This document shows, in pieces, positions 1-7,834 of a DNA stretch of 64,000 nt. Both the position numbers and the translations under genes were made by a program. The notes beneath the pieces were generated by a model. The model saw only the letters and a list, made by a program, of their open reading frames with translations. It had not been told where the DNA came from and did not search any database. The stretch's first letter is position 1. Each line of letters begins with the position of its first letter. Origin of the DNA: Runella zeae DSM 19591 (GTDB lineage Bacteria > Bacteroidota > Bacteroidia > Cytophagales > Spirosomataceae); assembly GCF_000423565.1 (NCBI RefSeq), contig NZ_KE384039.1, forward strand, positions 1-64,000, written 5' to 3'.

Positions 1-47
1 AAATATAACGATGAGTTTTGGCTAATTCGAGGGTGCCAAACGTGCTT

Positions 48-233
48 TTAATCTTTTTTTTTTCGTCGATCTTTAGGGGTAGCTCCCAGATTTTTCTCAG
101 CTACGGCTCGGCCTAGCTCCGTCCAAAGTTCAACAAAACCCTGCTCATACTCTAGTAGGCTCGGGCTGGCGTTAAGACGATTTATGTCTGCATATTTGGC
201 CCGAGCCATCTCTATAAATTCTGATTCTGTCAT
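48..233 (-). CDS. IS transposase N-terminal ORF, runs off the window after an A10 slip
   Basis: A 61-residue ORF with the look of the N-terminal piece of a Bacteroidota transposase: an acidic helix, an FVELWTELGRAV segment and a PKDRRKKK tail. It ends just after a run of ten A on the minus strand (54-63). If the ribosome or polymerase slips there, the next frame reads KIKSTFGTLELAKTHRYI and stays open to the window edge. That matches the usual continuation of such proteins, so the gene continues beyond base 1. Slippage on A-runs is a known way for insertion sequences to make the full transposase; decay by frameshift is the alternative. I cannot name the IS family. A good promoter lies upstream at 265-294. 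Confidence 0.6.
   Translation of the reverse strand: MTESEFIEMARAKYADINRLNASPSLLEYEQGFVELWTELGRAVAEKNLGATPKDRRKKKD
54..63 (-). other. A10 slippery tract in transposase gene
   Basis: Ten consecutive A on the minus strand follow the CGACGA codons for Arg-Arg. The zero frame stops six bases later, while a shifted frame continues as plausible transposase sequence to the window end. Runs of this kind support transcriptional or ribosomal slippage in many IS elements. Confidence 0.55.
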
Positions 234-264
234 TGATTTGTTCGGTTTTTGCTAAAAAATAATT

Positions 265-294
265 CAAAGATACAAAATACACTCAAACGACAAT
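265..294 (-). promoter_or_regulatory. Bacteroidota-type promoter for the transposase ORF
   Basis: On the minus strand an ATTG (291-294) is followed after 18 bases by TATCTTTG (265-272). This fits the Bacteroidota sigma-A consensus TTTG-N19-TAnnTTTG. It lies about 30 bases before the ATG at 233. Confidence 0.5.
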
Positions 295-337
295 TTGGTT
301 TGCGCCCCACTATAGCCAATACGAGATTAGGTTTTGT

Positions 338-1777
338 TTATTTTTTTTCCAAGTCTTTCAGAATAAATTTAATCCAATTCTTTTGTTCAATTTTATCTAA
401 AAGTATGTCTGGCTTAAAACCAGTTTGGTCAATAGGTTTTTTATCTGTCCAACTTGATTTTACAATTGGTATTGTTAAAATATATTTATCATACGGCAAT
501 GGCGTGGGGTATGACATTCCTTCGTAGTCCATCATGCCTACGGTATTTATGCCATATGTGGTTGTTTTTTTACTTTGTTTCGAAATAAAGAAAAAGTATT
601 CTGTTGAACTGCCGCTCAAATCATCTACAATCAACGCAATTTTTTTTGGTTTTGCTATAATGGAATCTAGAGGGAAAGTTACTCCAGGAATGGGGTAGAA
701 ATCTTTTTTTGTGTTTGGAAGTTCTTGATAAGCTTTCTTGTAGGAGGCAATAATTTCACTAGGAAAATATTTTTCATACTCTTTAGGTATAGGATTTAAT
801 ACAAAAGGTTCTAAATCAGCTAATTTGAACTTTATATTCTCTGGAGTAACTCTCAGGTAAGTATCATATTGAAAAATTGGGTTTGTCATAAAGAAGGGTA
901 AAAAAGAAACCCAACCAGTATTACCACCTGCATTTCCAGATAGGTCTACTATGAGATTTTCACAAGTTTTAATGATTGAGTCATTTTTGGTTACCAATTG
1001 TTGAATTTTATCATCATTGTTTTTAAAAGTGGGGATTTTTAAATAGGCTGTTTTAGTAGATAACTTCTGGAAATTAAGGCCCTTATTGCTGCCTTTCCAA
1101 GTTTTTAATTCTTCTTTTTCCGAATTTGATAATTCATTAGGATAAATTTTTCCAAACATTGAAAAATTCCAAATTTGCAACAAATTTCCTTTTTGTTTGG
1201 CAGGTACATCTGTCGTAATAAATGAATTGTATTCCTTGGCAATAAACCCTTGTTTATTTGGTGTTAACTTTACGTAAACCAATCCTAAAGGTATTTTAGG
1301 GTCTTGAGTTTGTATAACTATTGCTTCATAAACATTTTTTTTGGATTTTTGAATGGCTAACTTCAAAGTTGAATCTGCGTTTATCCAAATGCCTTCTATC
1401 GTAGATAATTTCTTTTTTGCAATACTTGTTTTAAAGTCATCTTCTGAAAGGTTTTTTATTTCATAATCGTAGTCGTCTTGATTAGCATAACTTAAAATAA
1501 AGTGTTTGTCTTTAAAGAAACGTATATACTCTTTGAGTAAATAAAAACAAGTCTTGGGGTTTGTTTCATTTAGAGCTTTCTTTTTGATAGAATTAATCAG
1601 TTCTGTATACTTTGGCTTTGTATTGTTATTAATTTTTACAGGGAAACCAGCGTAGTTTTCTTCCGTTTTGGAAATGATTTTATTTAGATTATCAGAACAA
1701 TTGCATTTGTTGCTCTGTGCGTAGGTTGTAGCTGAGAATAATATCAGAAATATTGGTATATAGATAGCTAGTTTCAT
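338..1777 (-). CDS. Secreted S41-family peptidase-like protein
   Basis: 479 residues. A signal peptide with a hydrophobic core (residues 3-18, cleavage likely after TYA-Q) sends it to the periplasm or outside. The C-terminal half resembles the S41 (tail-specific/CPBP) protease fold: a strand and loop reading LIVDLSGNAGGNTGW near residue 275, and VDDLSGSSTEYF near residue 387, where the serine pair sits at the place of the S41 nucleophile. The N-terminal half is an unassigned domain typical of Bacteroidota S41 homologues. Substrate unknown. It stands alone on the minus strand, with an IS remnant downstream and a cassette-like junction upstream. Confidence 0.75.
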   Translation of the reverse strand: MKLAIYIPIFLILFSATTYAQSNKCNCSDNLNKIISKTEENYAGFPVKINNNTKPKYTELINSIKKKALNETNPKTCFYLLKEYIRFFKDKHFILSYANQDDYDYEIKNLSEDDFKTSIAKKKLSTIEGIWINADSTLKLAIQKSKKNVYEAIVIQTQDPKIPLGLVYVKLTPNKQGFIAKEYNSFITTDVPAKQKGNLLQIWNFSMFGKIYPNELSNSEKEELKTWKGSNKGLNFQKLSTKTAYLKIPTFKNNDDKIQQLVTKNDSIIKTCENLIVDLSGNAGGNTGWVSFLPFFMTNPIFQYDTYLRVTPENIKFKLADLEPFVLNPIPKEYEKYFPSEIIASYKKAYQELPNTKKDFYPIPGVTFPLDSIIAKPKKIALIVDDLSGSSTEYFFFISKQSKKTTTYGINTVGMMDYEGMSYPTPLPYDKYILTIPIVKSSWTDKKPIDQTGFKPDILLDKIEQKNWIKFILKDLEKK

Positions 1778-1960
1778 GCTTTTTTACTTGTTGTGTTAAA
1801 TATGTTTAGATTCTATTTTATGTAGAATGTAGTATGTAGATGTGGTTTTTTATAACGCTTTTGGTATGTATTTATTTAGTTCTGTGGTTGAAATTATCTG
1901 TTAGTTTTATATTCTTTGTTTTGTTGAAAGTCGTTATATAGTTGCTTCCAACCGAAAAAT

Positions 1961-2077
1961 GTTAGCGAAGGGTGGGAGCACTCTCCTTGCCCTAACTACA
2001 AAGTTTATAGCAAGTACAAAGCCTAAATTACGCACATTAGCTCATTTATTCACAAACATAATGTTGTGCCTTCGCTG
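1961..2077 (-). repeat. Cassette-junction palindrome A (degenerate)
   Basis: Within the 303-base gap between the S41 gene and the toxin gene, AGCGAAGG (1964-1971) pairs with CCTTCGCT (2069-2076) about 100 bases away. GTTAGC is at 1961-1966, GCCCTAAC at 1989-1996, and GGTGGGAGCACTCTCC resembles the arm of element E. The box sequences are less regular than in elements C to G. I see nothing else in 1778-1960 apart from AT-rich sequence. Confidence 0.45.
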
Positions 2078-2080
2078 TTT

Positions 2081-2407
2081 TTAGTCAACAAATGCTTCTT
2101 TAATAACGGCTTTTACTTGTTCTATAGTGTCGTCGTCTAACTTGCCAATAGTGTTAGTTATTCGGCTTTGGTCTATGGTACGAATTTGGTCTATAACTAT
2201 CCAATTTTGTTGCCCCTGCAAATCAAAACTTACCCTTGTAGGGTAGTTTTTTGACTGTGAAGTGATTGGACAAATTACAATAGTCGCCAAGTGTTTATTC
2301 ATTTCATTTGGCGAAACAACCAGACAAGGTCTTTTTTTCTTAATTTCGCTACCGATTGTTGGGTCTAAATTCACAACAACAACCTCATATTGTGAGTAGG
2401 TTGCCAT
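2081..2407 (-). CDS. PemK/MazF-family toxin (mRNA interferase)
   Basis: 108 residues, the usual length of MazF/PemK. The family opening is visible: YEVVVVNLDPTIGSEIKKKRPCLVV, with the conserved GSE-x-x-x-x-RP motif near residues 19-27, then ICPITSQ near residue 46 and IDQIRTIDQSRI near residue 72. Known members cut mRNA and are held in check by an antitoxin encoded directly upstream. Here the upstream antitoxin gene is reduced to about 21 codons (2411-2476), so the toxin seems to be an orphan. It lies between palindromic junctions in the cassette-like region. Confidence 0.88.
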   Translation of the reverse strand: MATYSQYEVVVVNLDPTIGSEIKKKRPCLVVSPNEMNKHLATIVICPITSQSKNYPTRVSFDLQGQQNWIVIDQIRTIDQSRITNTIGKLDDDTIEQVKAVIKEAFVD

Positions 2408-2410
2408 ATT

Positions 2411-2476
2411 TTAATTCCAGTTTTCGTTGTCAAAAACGCTGTATATCAATGATTTATCCTCTGAATTGCGCCGGTA
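2411..2476 (-). pseudogene. C-terminal stub of a MazE-type antitoxin
   Basis: In-frame codons ending SLIYSVFDNENWN-stop sit four bases before the toxin ATG, the place and spacing of an antitoxin gene. The ending FDNENW is like the toxin-binding tail of Bacteroidota MazE/AbrB antitoxins. Reading back, a TAA occurs after about 21 codons, so the DNA-binding domain is missing. Identification rests on position and a short tail only. Confidence 0.4.
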
Positions 2477-2826
2477 TTAGTACTAAAATTCAATAGAATT
2501 ACTGCTATTGAATTTTGCATGGTTTGGGCCGGACGATTCAGTGAGCGGGATACAAAACCCGCGTGTCTGTTGCACAACTCTATTCAAAGGTATGGATTTT
2601 GGGGATTTTTAATACAATTCGATATAAGATGTGCAAAAACTAAGGATAAGGAGTTGACTAAAAGTCATATAAATGTTGTTTTTACAGGCAAGGGTGGCAT
2701 GCTCTCCAATTTTATTGTCAAGTCGATTTGGATGACTTGCCACTGTTAGGTCATTTCTACAATCTTAACTTTTTAAAGATTTGCGTAAGAGCTACTGATA
2801 TTAGGAGTATACCCGATTGTTAGTCG
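2477..2826. other. Non-coding stretch with cassette-junction-like sequence
   Basis: About 350 bases between the antitoxin stub and doxX. A plus-strand reading frame (2519-2749) has no family resemblance and atypical composition, so I do not call it a gene. AAGGGTGGCATGCTCTCC (2690-2707) resembles the arm in element A, which suggests a decayed cassette junction. Confidence 0.35.
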
Positions 2827-3216
2827 CTACTTAATGGATGCTTTTTGTCTTCCCCACGCCACAAAGATGGCCATAAGAAGCATAAAAATATTGAAGCCAA
2901 TGTCTTTTGCTTCGCCCCTTGAAATATGGAAAATACTTGCAATCGTCATTAAAGCGACGATTCCGTAAGCTGTATAAATTGTCAGTTTAGGTTGGATACG
3001 AAGTAATGTCGGCAACACAATTCCAAGTCCGCCTAGTAAGTCCACAATGCCTGTTATCATAACAAGATTTGCATTTTCTTTTACCCAAGGAAAGGGTAAA
3101 TCTTCGGATTTAAAAAGTTTCATAAACCCTGCCCAAAGAAAAGTGATGGCTAAAATTCCCTGTACTATCCAAAGGATAGTGTTCATTGTTTTTGATGTTT
3201 TTTGTTGTGCTGTCAT
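2827..3216 (-). CDS. DoxX family membrane protein
   Basis: 129 residues with four hydrophobic segments (about residues 12-30, 48-68, 78-96 and 102-120), in the usual DoxX arrangement. LWAGFMKLF in the first helix and TGIVDLLGGLGIVLP in the second are family features. DoxX-like proteins are inner-membrane proteins often tied to redox or quinone chemistry; the precise role here is unknown. It is transcribed divergently from an HxlR regulator, and the 111-base gap holds a perfect dyad (3272-3309), so redox- or electrophile-responsive control by that regulator is likely. Confidence 0.85.
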   Translation of the reverse strand: MTAQQKTSKTMNTILWIVQGILAITFLWAGFMKLFKSEDLPFPWVKENANLVMITGIVDLLGGLGIVLPTLLRIQPKLTIYTAYGIVALMTIASIFHISRGEAKDIGFNIFMLLMAIFVAWGRQKASIK

Positions 3217-3271
3217 AGCCTATATTGTCTTGAAGCCTCAAATTTAGATACCTTTGCTATCGAAATGATAT

Positions 3272-3309
3272 TACTTCCTGTTTGGAAAGCGCTATCCAAA
3301 AGGGAAGTA
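3272..3309. promoter_or_regulatory. Bipartite palindromic operator between doxX and hxlR genes
   Basis: TACTTCC (3272-3278) and TTTGGA (3281-3286) are mirrored exactly by TCCAAA (3295-3300) and GGAAGTA (3303-3309) around one centre (3290.5). HxlR proteins bind as dimers to dyads in divergent promoters, so this is the probable autoregulatory operator. The assignment is inferred from symmetry and position. Confidence 0.65.
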
Positions 3310-3327
3310 TCGTAAAAAACAAAAAAT

Positions 3328-3666
3328 ATGTTGTCCAAAGCTGGTTGTCCAAAAACGATGTTGTCAATTCAAGATGCTCTTGAAGCTGTCGAAGGAAGAT
3401 GGAAGTTGCTTATTTTGTTTGTCTTGGCCGAAAAGCCAAAACGCTTCAAGCAGATTGCAAAAGAAGTAAATGGAATAACGGACAAAACGTTGTCAAAAGA
3501 GTTAAAAAGTTTGGAAGCGAATAAACTTATCCGTAGAGATGTGTATGACACTTTCCCGCCCACTGTTGAATATACCATTACTCCACATGGTTTGTCGCTT
3601 GAAAAAGTCTTAGATGAGCTTCATTTTTGGGGGTTGGCGCATCGTCAAAAAGTCATAGGAAAATAG
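3328..3666 (+). CDS. HxlR-family winged-helix regulator
   Basis: 112 residues, typical for HxlR. The family signature runs through the protein: CPKTMLSIQDALEAVEGRWK near residues 7-26, then RFKQIAKEV-GITDKTLSKELKSLEANKLIRRD, and finally PPTVEYTITPHGLSL. The cysteine at position 7 is the residue that senses oxidants or electrophiles in several characterised members. The gene is the only clear plus-strand gene in the first 13 kb and faces away from doxX, which it probably controls through the dyad at 3272-3309. Confidence 0.92.
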   Translation: MLSKAGCPKTMLSIQDALEAVEGRWKLLILFVLAEKPKRFKQIAKEVNGITDKTLSKELKSLEANKLIRRDVYDTFPPTVEYTITPHGLSLEKVLDELHFWGLAHRQKVIGK

Positions 3667-3741
3667 GTGTGAAATAATGTCTTAATCCGATTTGATTAAT
3701 TTCTGCTAGGTTGTGATACTGATAGTAGTAGCTAGTATATT

Positions 3742-4395
3742 TTACTCCTTAAAACTGTTTCCGCTCACATAAAAGTCAAAGTTTATTGATAATCCTAAGT
3801 CGTTCATTCTTTTTATATCGTCCTTGTCAATATTGTGTCCGCCAATCATTCCATTTCCTTTGTGAATGGTCGAAGCAACTTGAATAGCGCCATCTGCATT
3901 TTCAACAAGCCGTCTTATTCCTTCCTTATCTTGCTCTAAATAGGCAAGTAGTTTTTTTAGCTTGTCTTCAAACTCGTCAGGCTCAGGATTCGGTAGAATT
4001 ATGAAATTACTAAATGTATGTCTTGACTTGCCACTTTCTCTAAGTTCACCTTTGTTCCAAAATTTAGTGGGAGTCAAATGTGTCATTGCTTTTAAATCGT
4101 CCACAGATAAAGCTTCTGATGTCGCTCTGAAATAAACTTGGTGATATGCTTCTGTCCCAACCCCCGTTATTTCGTTTGTTTTTGTGTTAATGTAAACTGC
4201 GAAATAAAATTTCTCATCAAGTACGGGCAAGTAAGCGATAATTAGTTCATCTTTTTTGTCACGGTCAATACGGTCAAATTTTAGTTGGTTGTTAACATAA
4301 ATGGGACTATGAATTTCTAGATACTGCTCCGTCGCTCCAAGTATCTTATGCTTGAATTCTTTTTCTACAAGTTTTATAGCTTGTTGGTCGGTCAT
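3742..4395 (-). CDS. DUF4279-like protein
   Basis: 217 residues. The N-terminal ~80 residues form a separate domain of mixed strands (FYFAVYINTKTNEITGVGTEAYHQ). The C-terminal half has the pattern of DUF4279: a strand with LTPTKFWNKGEL, a middle segment with ALLAYLEQDKEGIRRLVE-type helices, then ISINFDFYVSG at the end. DUF4279 proteins are often found alone or in polymorphic-toxin immunity islands, and no activity is established. No toxin partner is next to it. It is a single gene followed upstream by palindrome B. Confidence 0.55.
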   Translation of the reverse strand: MTDQQAIKLVEKEFKHKILGATEQYLEIHSPIYVNNQLKFDRIDRDKKDELIIAYLPVLDEKFYFAVYINTKTNEITGVGTEAYHQVYFRATSEALSVDDLKAMTHLTPTKFWNKGELRESGKSRHTFSNFIILPNPEPDEFEDKLKKLLAYLEQDKEGIRRLVENADGAIQVASTIHKGNGMIGGHNIDKDDIKRMNDLGLSINFDFYVSGNSFKE

Positions 4396-4404
4396 ATTAT
4401 TATT

Positions 4405-4515
4405 GCTAATTCGGGCTTGGCGTTCGGCTGGGTTTCGGAGGATAAAAAATAAATATTATTCAAATTCCTAGGCTAATTTGTTGAGCTATGCCTTTAGCAA
4501 TACTTTATTAGCTCT
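4405..4515 (-). repeat. Cassette-junction palindrome B
   Basis: Between the DUF4304 gene and the DUF4279-like gene. The start-proximal side reads GCTAATTCGGGCTTGGCGTT (plus strand, from 4405) and continues GGGTTTCGGAG, nearly the same as the matching side of element G. The stop-proximal side has ATTAGCTC at 4508-4515. About 110 bases long. Confidence 0.5.
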
Positions 4516-4522
4516 GGTTTTT

Positions 4523-5146
4523 CTATTTTTCAAGTCCATATTTTTGCCCATATTCTCTAATTGTTATTAAAAATTGGGGAGTTGGTTTGTCATTCATAAG
4601 TTCTTCGTATTCTCGTTTTGCTTTGTCAAAATGTTTAAATTCTCCATAAACTATTAGTTTACCCAAAGGTGTCATCCTCATATCGAATTTATCTAACTTG
4701 TTCAACTCTTGAAGCATTTTTTCAGTGCTATTCAGCCGGTCAAAATATGGTAAAATGAAATTTGTCAGATTCTTTTTCATTTCGTTAATTAATTGTTGCT
4801 CGTCTGTTTGCTCTTCAATGTCATACCAAGTGTCGTGTTGGTTTCGCAAGTCTCCAATTCTTTTTCTAATCAAATATTCTGGCTCTTTTGGATAGTCTGG
4901 AAGCCCTTTGTTGCTGTAATTGTAAAATGCAAGCCAATACTCAGGGACAAAAACTCCTGTATTTATAGTAAACCTAATATTGTCTTTATCCCCAAATTGA
5001 CTTTTCTGAACATTGATAATTTGTCCGATATTGCCAAGCTTTAAGTAAAAATTATTTGCTTTTTTCTTAAATCCCAAAGGTTTCAATATTTCATGAAATC
5101 CGTTTTTAATTATTTTGTCAAACTTTATTTGTGATATTGTCTTCAT
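4523..5146 (-). CDS. DUF4304 domain protein, copy 1
   Basis: 207 residues. The DUF4304 pattern is seen in FHEILKPLGFKKKANNFY near residues 18-35, followed by GQIINVQKSQFG and FTINTGVFVPEYW. Function unknown; the family is common in Bacteroidota and Firmicutes as a stand-alone cytoplasmic protein. A second copy at 8074-8697 differs at 17 residues by my count (about 92% identical), and the identity covers 674 bases including the upstream junction box. It starts 32 bases after the GTTAGC box of element C, the usual spacing in this array. Confidence 0.82.
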   Translation of the reverse strand: MKTISQIKFDKIIKNGFHEILKPLGFKKKANNFYLKLGNIGQIINVQKSQFGDKDNIRFTINTGVFVPEYWLAFYNYSNKGLPDYPKEPEYLIRKRIGDLRNQHDTWYDIEEQTDEQQLINEMKKNLTNFILPYFDRLNSTEKMLQELNKLDKFDMRMTPLGKLIVYGEFKHFDKAKREYEELMNDKPTPQFLITIREYGQKYGLEK

Positions 5147-5178
5147 TAGGAATTACGGTGTGTCGGTCTAAAATCACG

Positions 5179-5349
5179 GCTAACGGTTTCGGCTTTGCGA
5201 AGTGGCGGATTTGTAGCATCCCGAAGGTTATCGGGATTCAATAAAATTTCTACTTTTGAACTTTGCGTCCCGAAGGCTTTCGGGATTTCATAGAAGCATC
5301 GCGCCAACAATCTAGTTCGGCGGCTATATTGCCAAACCGCTGTTAGCCG
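5179..5349 (-). repeat. Cassette-junction palindrome C with two internal REP-like hairpins
   Basis: The start-proximal box GGCTAACGG (5178-5186) and the stop-proximal box TGTTAGCCG (5341-5349) face each other across 171 bases. Next to them GGTTTCGGCTTTGCG and TATTGCCAAACCGC form partly matched arms with bulges, as in attC sites. Inside are two 18-base hairpins, TCCCGAAGGTTATCGGGA (5219-5236) and TCCCGAAGGCTTTCGGGA (5268-5285), a REP-like motif. A 71-residue reading frame over this element is not a gene. Confidence 0.65.
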
Positions 5350-5353
5350 TTTT

Positions 5354-6436
5354 TTAATCATTTTTTTTCAACGCTTGAAATATTTTGCTAAGAATAAAAT
5401 ATGCTCTTGTATGAGGATACCAATTTCCATATGCACCAGAGGTCATAGCAATCACCATATTTTCTTCGGGAACAACCACTAAATGATTTCCACCATTTCC
5501 TGATGCCCATAGATAGTTTATTTCGTTGTCGCCAAATTTTCTTTTTGTTCTATACCAAAGCATGCCATATTCGTCGGCCAGAGGATTATAGTCGCCTATT
5601 GCAGAGGAATGTTCGCTCACTAATCTATTCATATAATCATTATCAGCTAACTGTTTATTTCCCCATTTTCCCTTATTGGCAACTAATAATCCCAATTTTG
5701 CAAAGTCCAGCGTTGAAATGTAAAGATTGCCAGCAGCACCAGTTTGGTTTGAGGCATTAGTGTACCAGTAAAACTCTTTTATTTCCAAAGGTTCAAAAAC
5801 TTTTTGTTTAGCATAATCTCTTAGGCTCATCCCTGATTTTTCTTCAATGATAGCACCAATCAAAACAGCATTGATGTCTGCATAGACCCATTTTTTTCCT
5901 GGCTCATTTGATAGGGGAACACTTAATAAGTAGCTTAACCATTCGTCCTTTGCTATCCATTTTCCTTCGCTGCCCATTGTCTTAGGGTTGTCAGAGTCAG
6001 CATCTAAACCAGAAACCATATTCAAAAGATGAATCAGTTTAACTTTTTTATAATCTTCGTGGATAGAGGGGTATTTTTTCTTTGGAAAGAAAGAGTAAAC
6101 GTCTTGCTCTAAATTTTTCACCAAACCGTCTTTGATGGCTACGCCCAAAAGCACAGCAGTAATACTCTTTCCAGCAGACCGAATATCGTGTATGTGATTA
6201 CGCCAAAATGTATTATAGTAATTTTCTAATACGATTTTATTGTCTTTAATCACAATCAATCCTCGAAAATCTCTTTGTCTGAATTTAGAAATTGTATCGG
6301 TAAGGGCATTGATGGAATCTTTATTAAAACCCGCATCTGCTGGACTAACAGCAGGAATATTTGGGATAGCTTTCATTTGTGCATATGTTGAGTATGCTAG
6401 GGTCAAAAGAAAGAGTGTCAAGAATTTTTGTTTCAT
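5354..6436 (-). CDS. Secreted serine hydrolase, beta-lactamase/penicillin-binding-protein fold
   Basis: Starting at the ATG at 6436 gives a clean signal peptide (KFLTLFLLTLAYSTYAQ) and about 360 residues. A longer frame from 6532 would overlap the next gene and bury the signal. The SxxK motif is SAGKS (near residue 110, after IHDIR), the YxN-type motif is the YADIN segment near residue 195, and the third-motif region is GNGGNH near residue 310. These place it in the class C beta-lactamase/esterase group (family S12). Substrate unknown; calling it an antibiotic-resistance enzyme would go too far. Downstream is palindrome C; upstream, 65 bases away, is the siderophore-interacting protein. Confidence 0.8.
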   Translation of the reverse strand: MKQKFLTLFLLTLAYSTYAQMKAIPNIPAVSPADAGFNKDSINALTDTISKFRQRDFRGLIVIKDNKIVLENYYNTFWRNHIHDIRSAGKSITAVLLGVAIKDGLVKNLEQDVYSFFPKKKYPSIHEDYKKVKLIHLLNMVSGLDADSDNPKTMGSEGKWIAKDEWLSYLLSVPLSNEPGKKWVYADINAVLIGAIIEEKSGMSLRDYAKQKVFEPLEIKEFYWYTNASNQTGAAGNLYISTLDFAKLGLLVANKGKWGNKQLADNDYMNRLVSEHSSAIGDYNPLADEYGMLWYRTKRKFGDNEINYLWASGNGGNHLVVVPEENMVIAMTSGAYGNWYPHTRAYFILSKIFQALKKND

Positions 6437-6501
6437 ATTTCGATTTTTGTTTAATGCCTTCGTTTTGAGGTACAGTCTAGAGCTGTTATCGGTTTGGTTC
6501 T

Positions 6502-7227
6502 TTATTCTAATCCTTTTTTGTCTGGATTCCAAAATGGTTTGGTCTTAATTTGTTTCGTATCCCAATTTAATTCGCGCCTGAAATATTGATTTAGGGCAAC
6601 ACAAATTCTGCTATCGCCACCAACATAAACCATTTTTCGCCCTGTCATATGGGGGATTATTTTTTTGATTTCAGCTATAATTTCGCTGTATGGATTTTCA
6701 GGTAGTTCGTAAAAATTGAAAGGCATTGTCCCGTCAATATCTGCAAAAAGTTCGCTTTTATGTTGGCTGTATAAAATGCTTTCTACCTGTTTGTCTTTCG
6801 GCAAATTTCGTCTAATGATATACAAGTGAGATAATGCCGATAAGTCACCAATGAACAAATAACTATTTGCAGTGTCGTCTAAAATAAAGTTTCCTTTTTT
6901 CCAAGTGAAGTAAACTTTGTCACCAACTTTTCGTTGTTCTGCCCATTTTGCCCCCGAACCTTTGCTGTGTGTTGCAATTGCCAAGTCAAGTGTTCCGTTG
7001 GTTTTGTCAAGGTCCCAAACGGAATAACTTCTAACAAAGTCTTTCATTGTCAAACTTTCTTCTGTCATACCGATACCAATACGCAAAAAGTAGCCTGCAA
7101 CAAATTCAACGTCTTTAATGTTGTCGCTTTTTACACGAATTCTGTATGCAGATTCCGATATTTTTTGCTTTTCTACAATAGTATTCTCTTTGAGAACTCG
7201 TTTCAAGATGGTTTTAATTATACCCAT
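6502..7227 (-). CDS. Siderophore-interacting (ViuB-like) FAD-binding protein
   Basis: 241 residues. The N-terminal FAD-binding beta-barrel includes the flavin motif RSYSVWDLDKTNGTLD near residues 65-80 (RxYS), then GSGAKWAEQRKVGDKV near residue 90. The C-terminal NAD(P)H-binding half has FIGDLSALSHLYII near residue 125 and VYVGGDSRICVALNQYFRREL near residue 200. Characterised relatives (ViuB, YqjH) reduce ferric siderophores in the cytoplasm. No transporter or siderophore synthesis gene is nearby, so it looks like an isolated acquisition within the cassette region. Confidence 0.85.
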   Translation of the reverse strand: MGIIKTILKRVLKENTIVEKQKISESAYRIRVKSDNIKDVEFVAGYFLRIGIGMTEESLTMKDFVRSYSVWDLDKTNGTLDLAIATHSKGSGAKWAEQRKVGDKVYFTWKKGNFILDDTANSYLFIGDLSALSHLYIIRRNLPKDKQVESILYSQHKSELFADIDGTMPFNFYELPENPYSEIIAEIKKIIPHMTGRKMVYVGGDSRICVALNQYFRRELNWDTKQIKTKPFWNPDKKGLE

Positions 7228-7461
7228 TTTTCTTTATTTTAAATTCTTGTCTTTGACCACTAGCGGTACATTTTTATTGGGTGCTAAGTACTATGCGATT
7301 TATAAAACGTGAAAGGATAAAAAAAGGTATATATTGTTGGTGGAATGAAAAAGTAAGCGTTTTGCTTCTAAAATAACACACTGTTGTATGTGATACGAAA
7401 CAGAATTAATACATTCATTCAAATAAGCACTTTTACTAAGTGATTATTGTCGATATTGGTT
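7228..7461. other. AT-rich intergenic stretch
   Basis: 234 bases upstream of the siderophore-interacting protein. CTAGCGGTACATTTT (7260-7274) loosely resembles a junction box, but I find no matching second arm. Confidence 0.25.
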
Positions 7462-7833
7462 TCAATTTCTTATTTTTGGATCCCAAATATTTGTCAAATT
7501 TCGGTTAAATAAATTCTCTTTTTTGTCAATCCAAATGAGACCTTTGTCTTCGATAATTTCCTTTTCAATTAATTCTTCAATTATCTTGTCTGTTACGTCA
7601 ATAAAATCCAGAAAATAATCTGAATTATAACTTTGCCCGCATACCATAAAACAGTCTTCTGTGTCATTAATAAAGCCTATTCTGTCTCCAGTATTTGTTA
7701 GTAAATAATAAGTGACAATTGTCGAGGCAATAACAGTACCACTTAACTCACGAAGTTTTGTTCCAGTATCAATGTTATAAAAACTGATCTGATGTTTTTT
7801 GTCAATATTTATTAATCTGTATCCAACTCCCAT
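7462..7833 (-). CDS. Hypothetical protein
   Basis: 123 residues, cytoplasmic, no family recognised. The sequence alternates short strands (YRLINIDKKHQISFYNID, RIGFINDTEDCFMVCGQ) with a C-terminal helix (DVTDKIIEELIEKEII), like small standalone proteins of accessory regions. Its ATG lies one base after the stop of the truncated epimerase fragment, so the two may be translated together. The junction looks like a recombination scar. Confidence 0.55.
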   Translation of the reverse strand: MGVGYRLINIDKKHQISFYNIDTGTKLRELSGTVIASTIVTYYLLTNTGDRIGFINDTEDCFMVCGQSYNSDYFLDFIDVTDKIIEELIEKEIIEDKGLIWIDKKENLFNRNLTNIWDPKIRN

Positions 7834-7834
7834 A

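Noticed and set aside
2519..2749. 76-residue plus-strand frame
   Set aside because: No family signal, unusual composition, lies over junction-like sequence and faces the toxin locus.
5146..5361. 71-residue minus-strand frame between DUF4304 and beta-lactamase genes
   Set aside because: It covers the palindrome C arms and the two hairpins; the amino acid sequence has no protein-like features.
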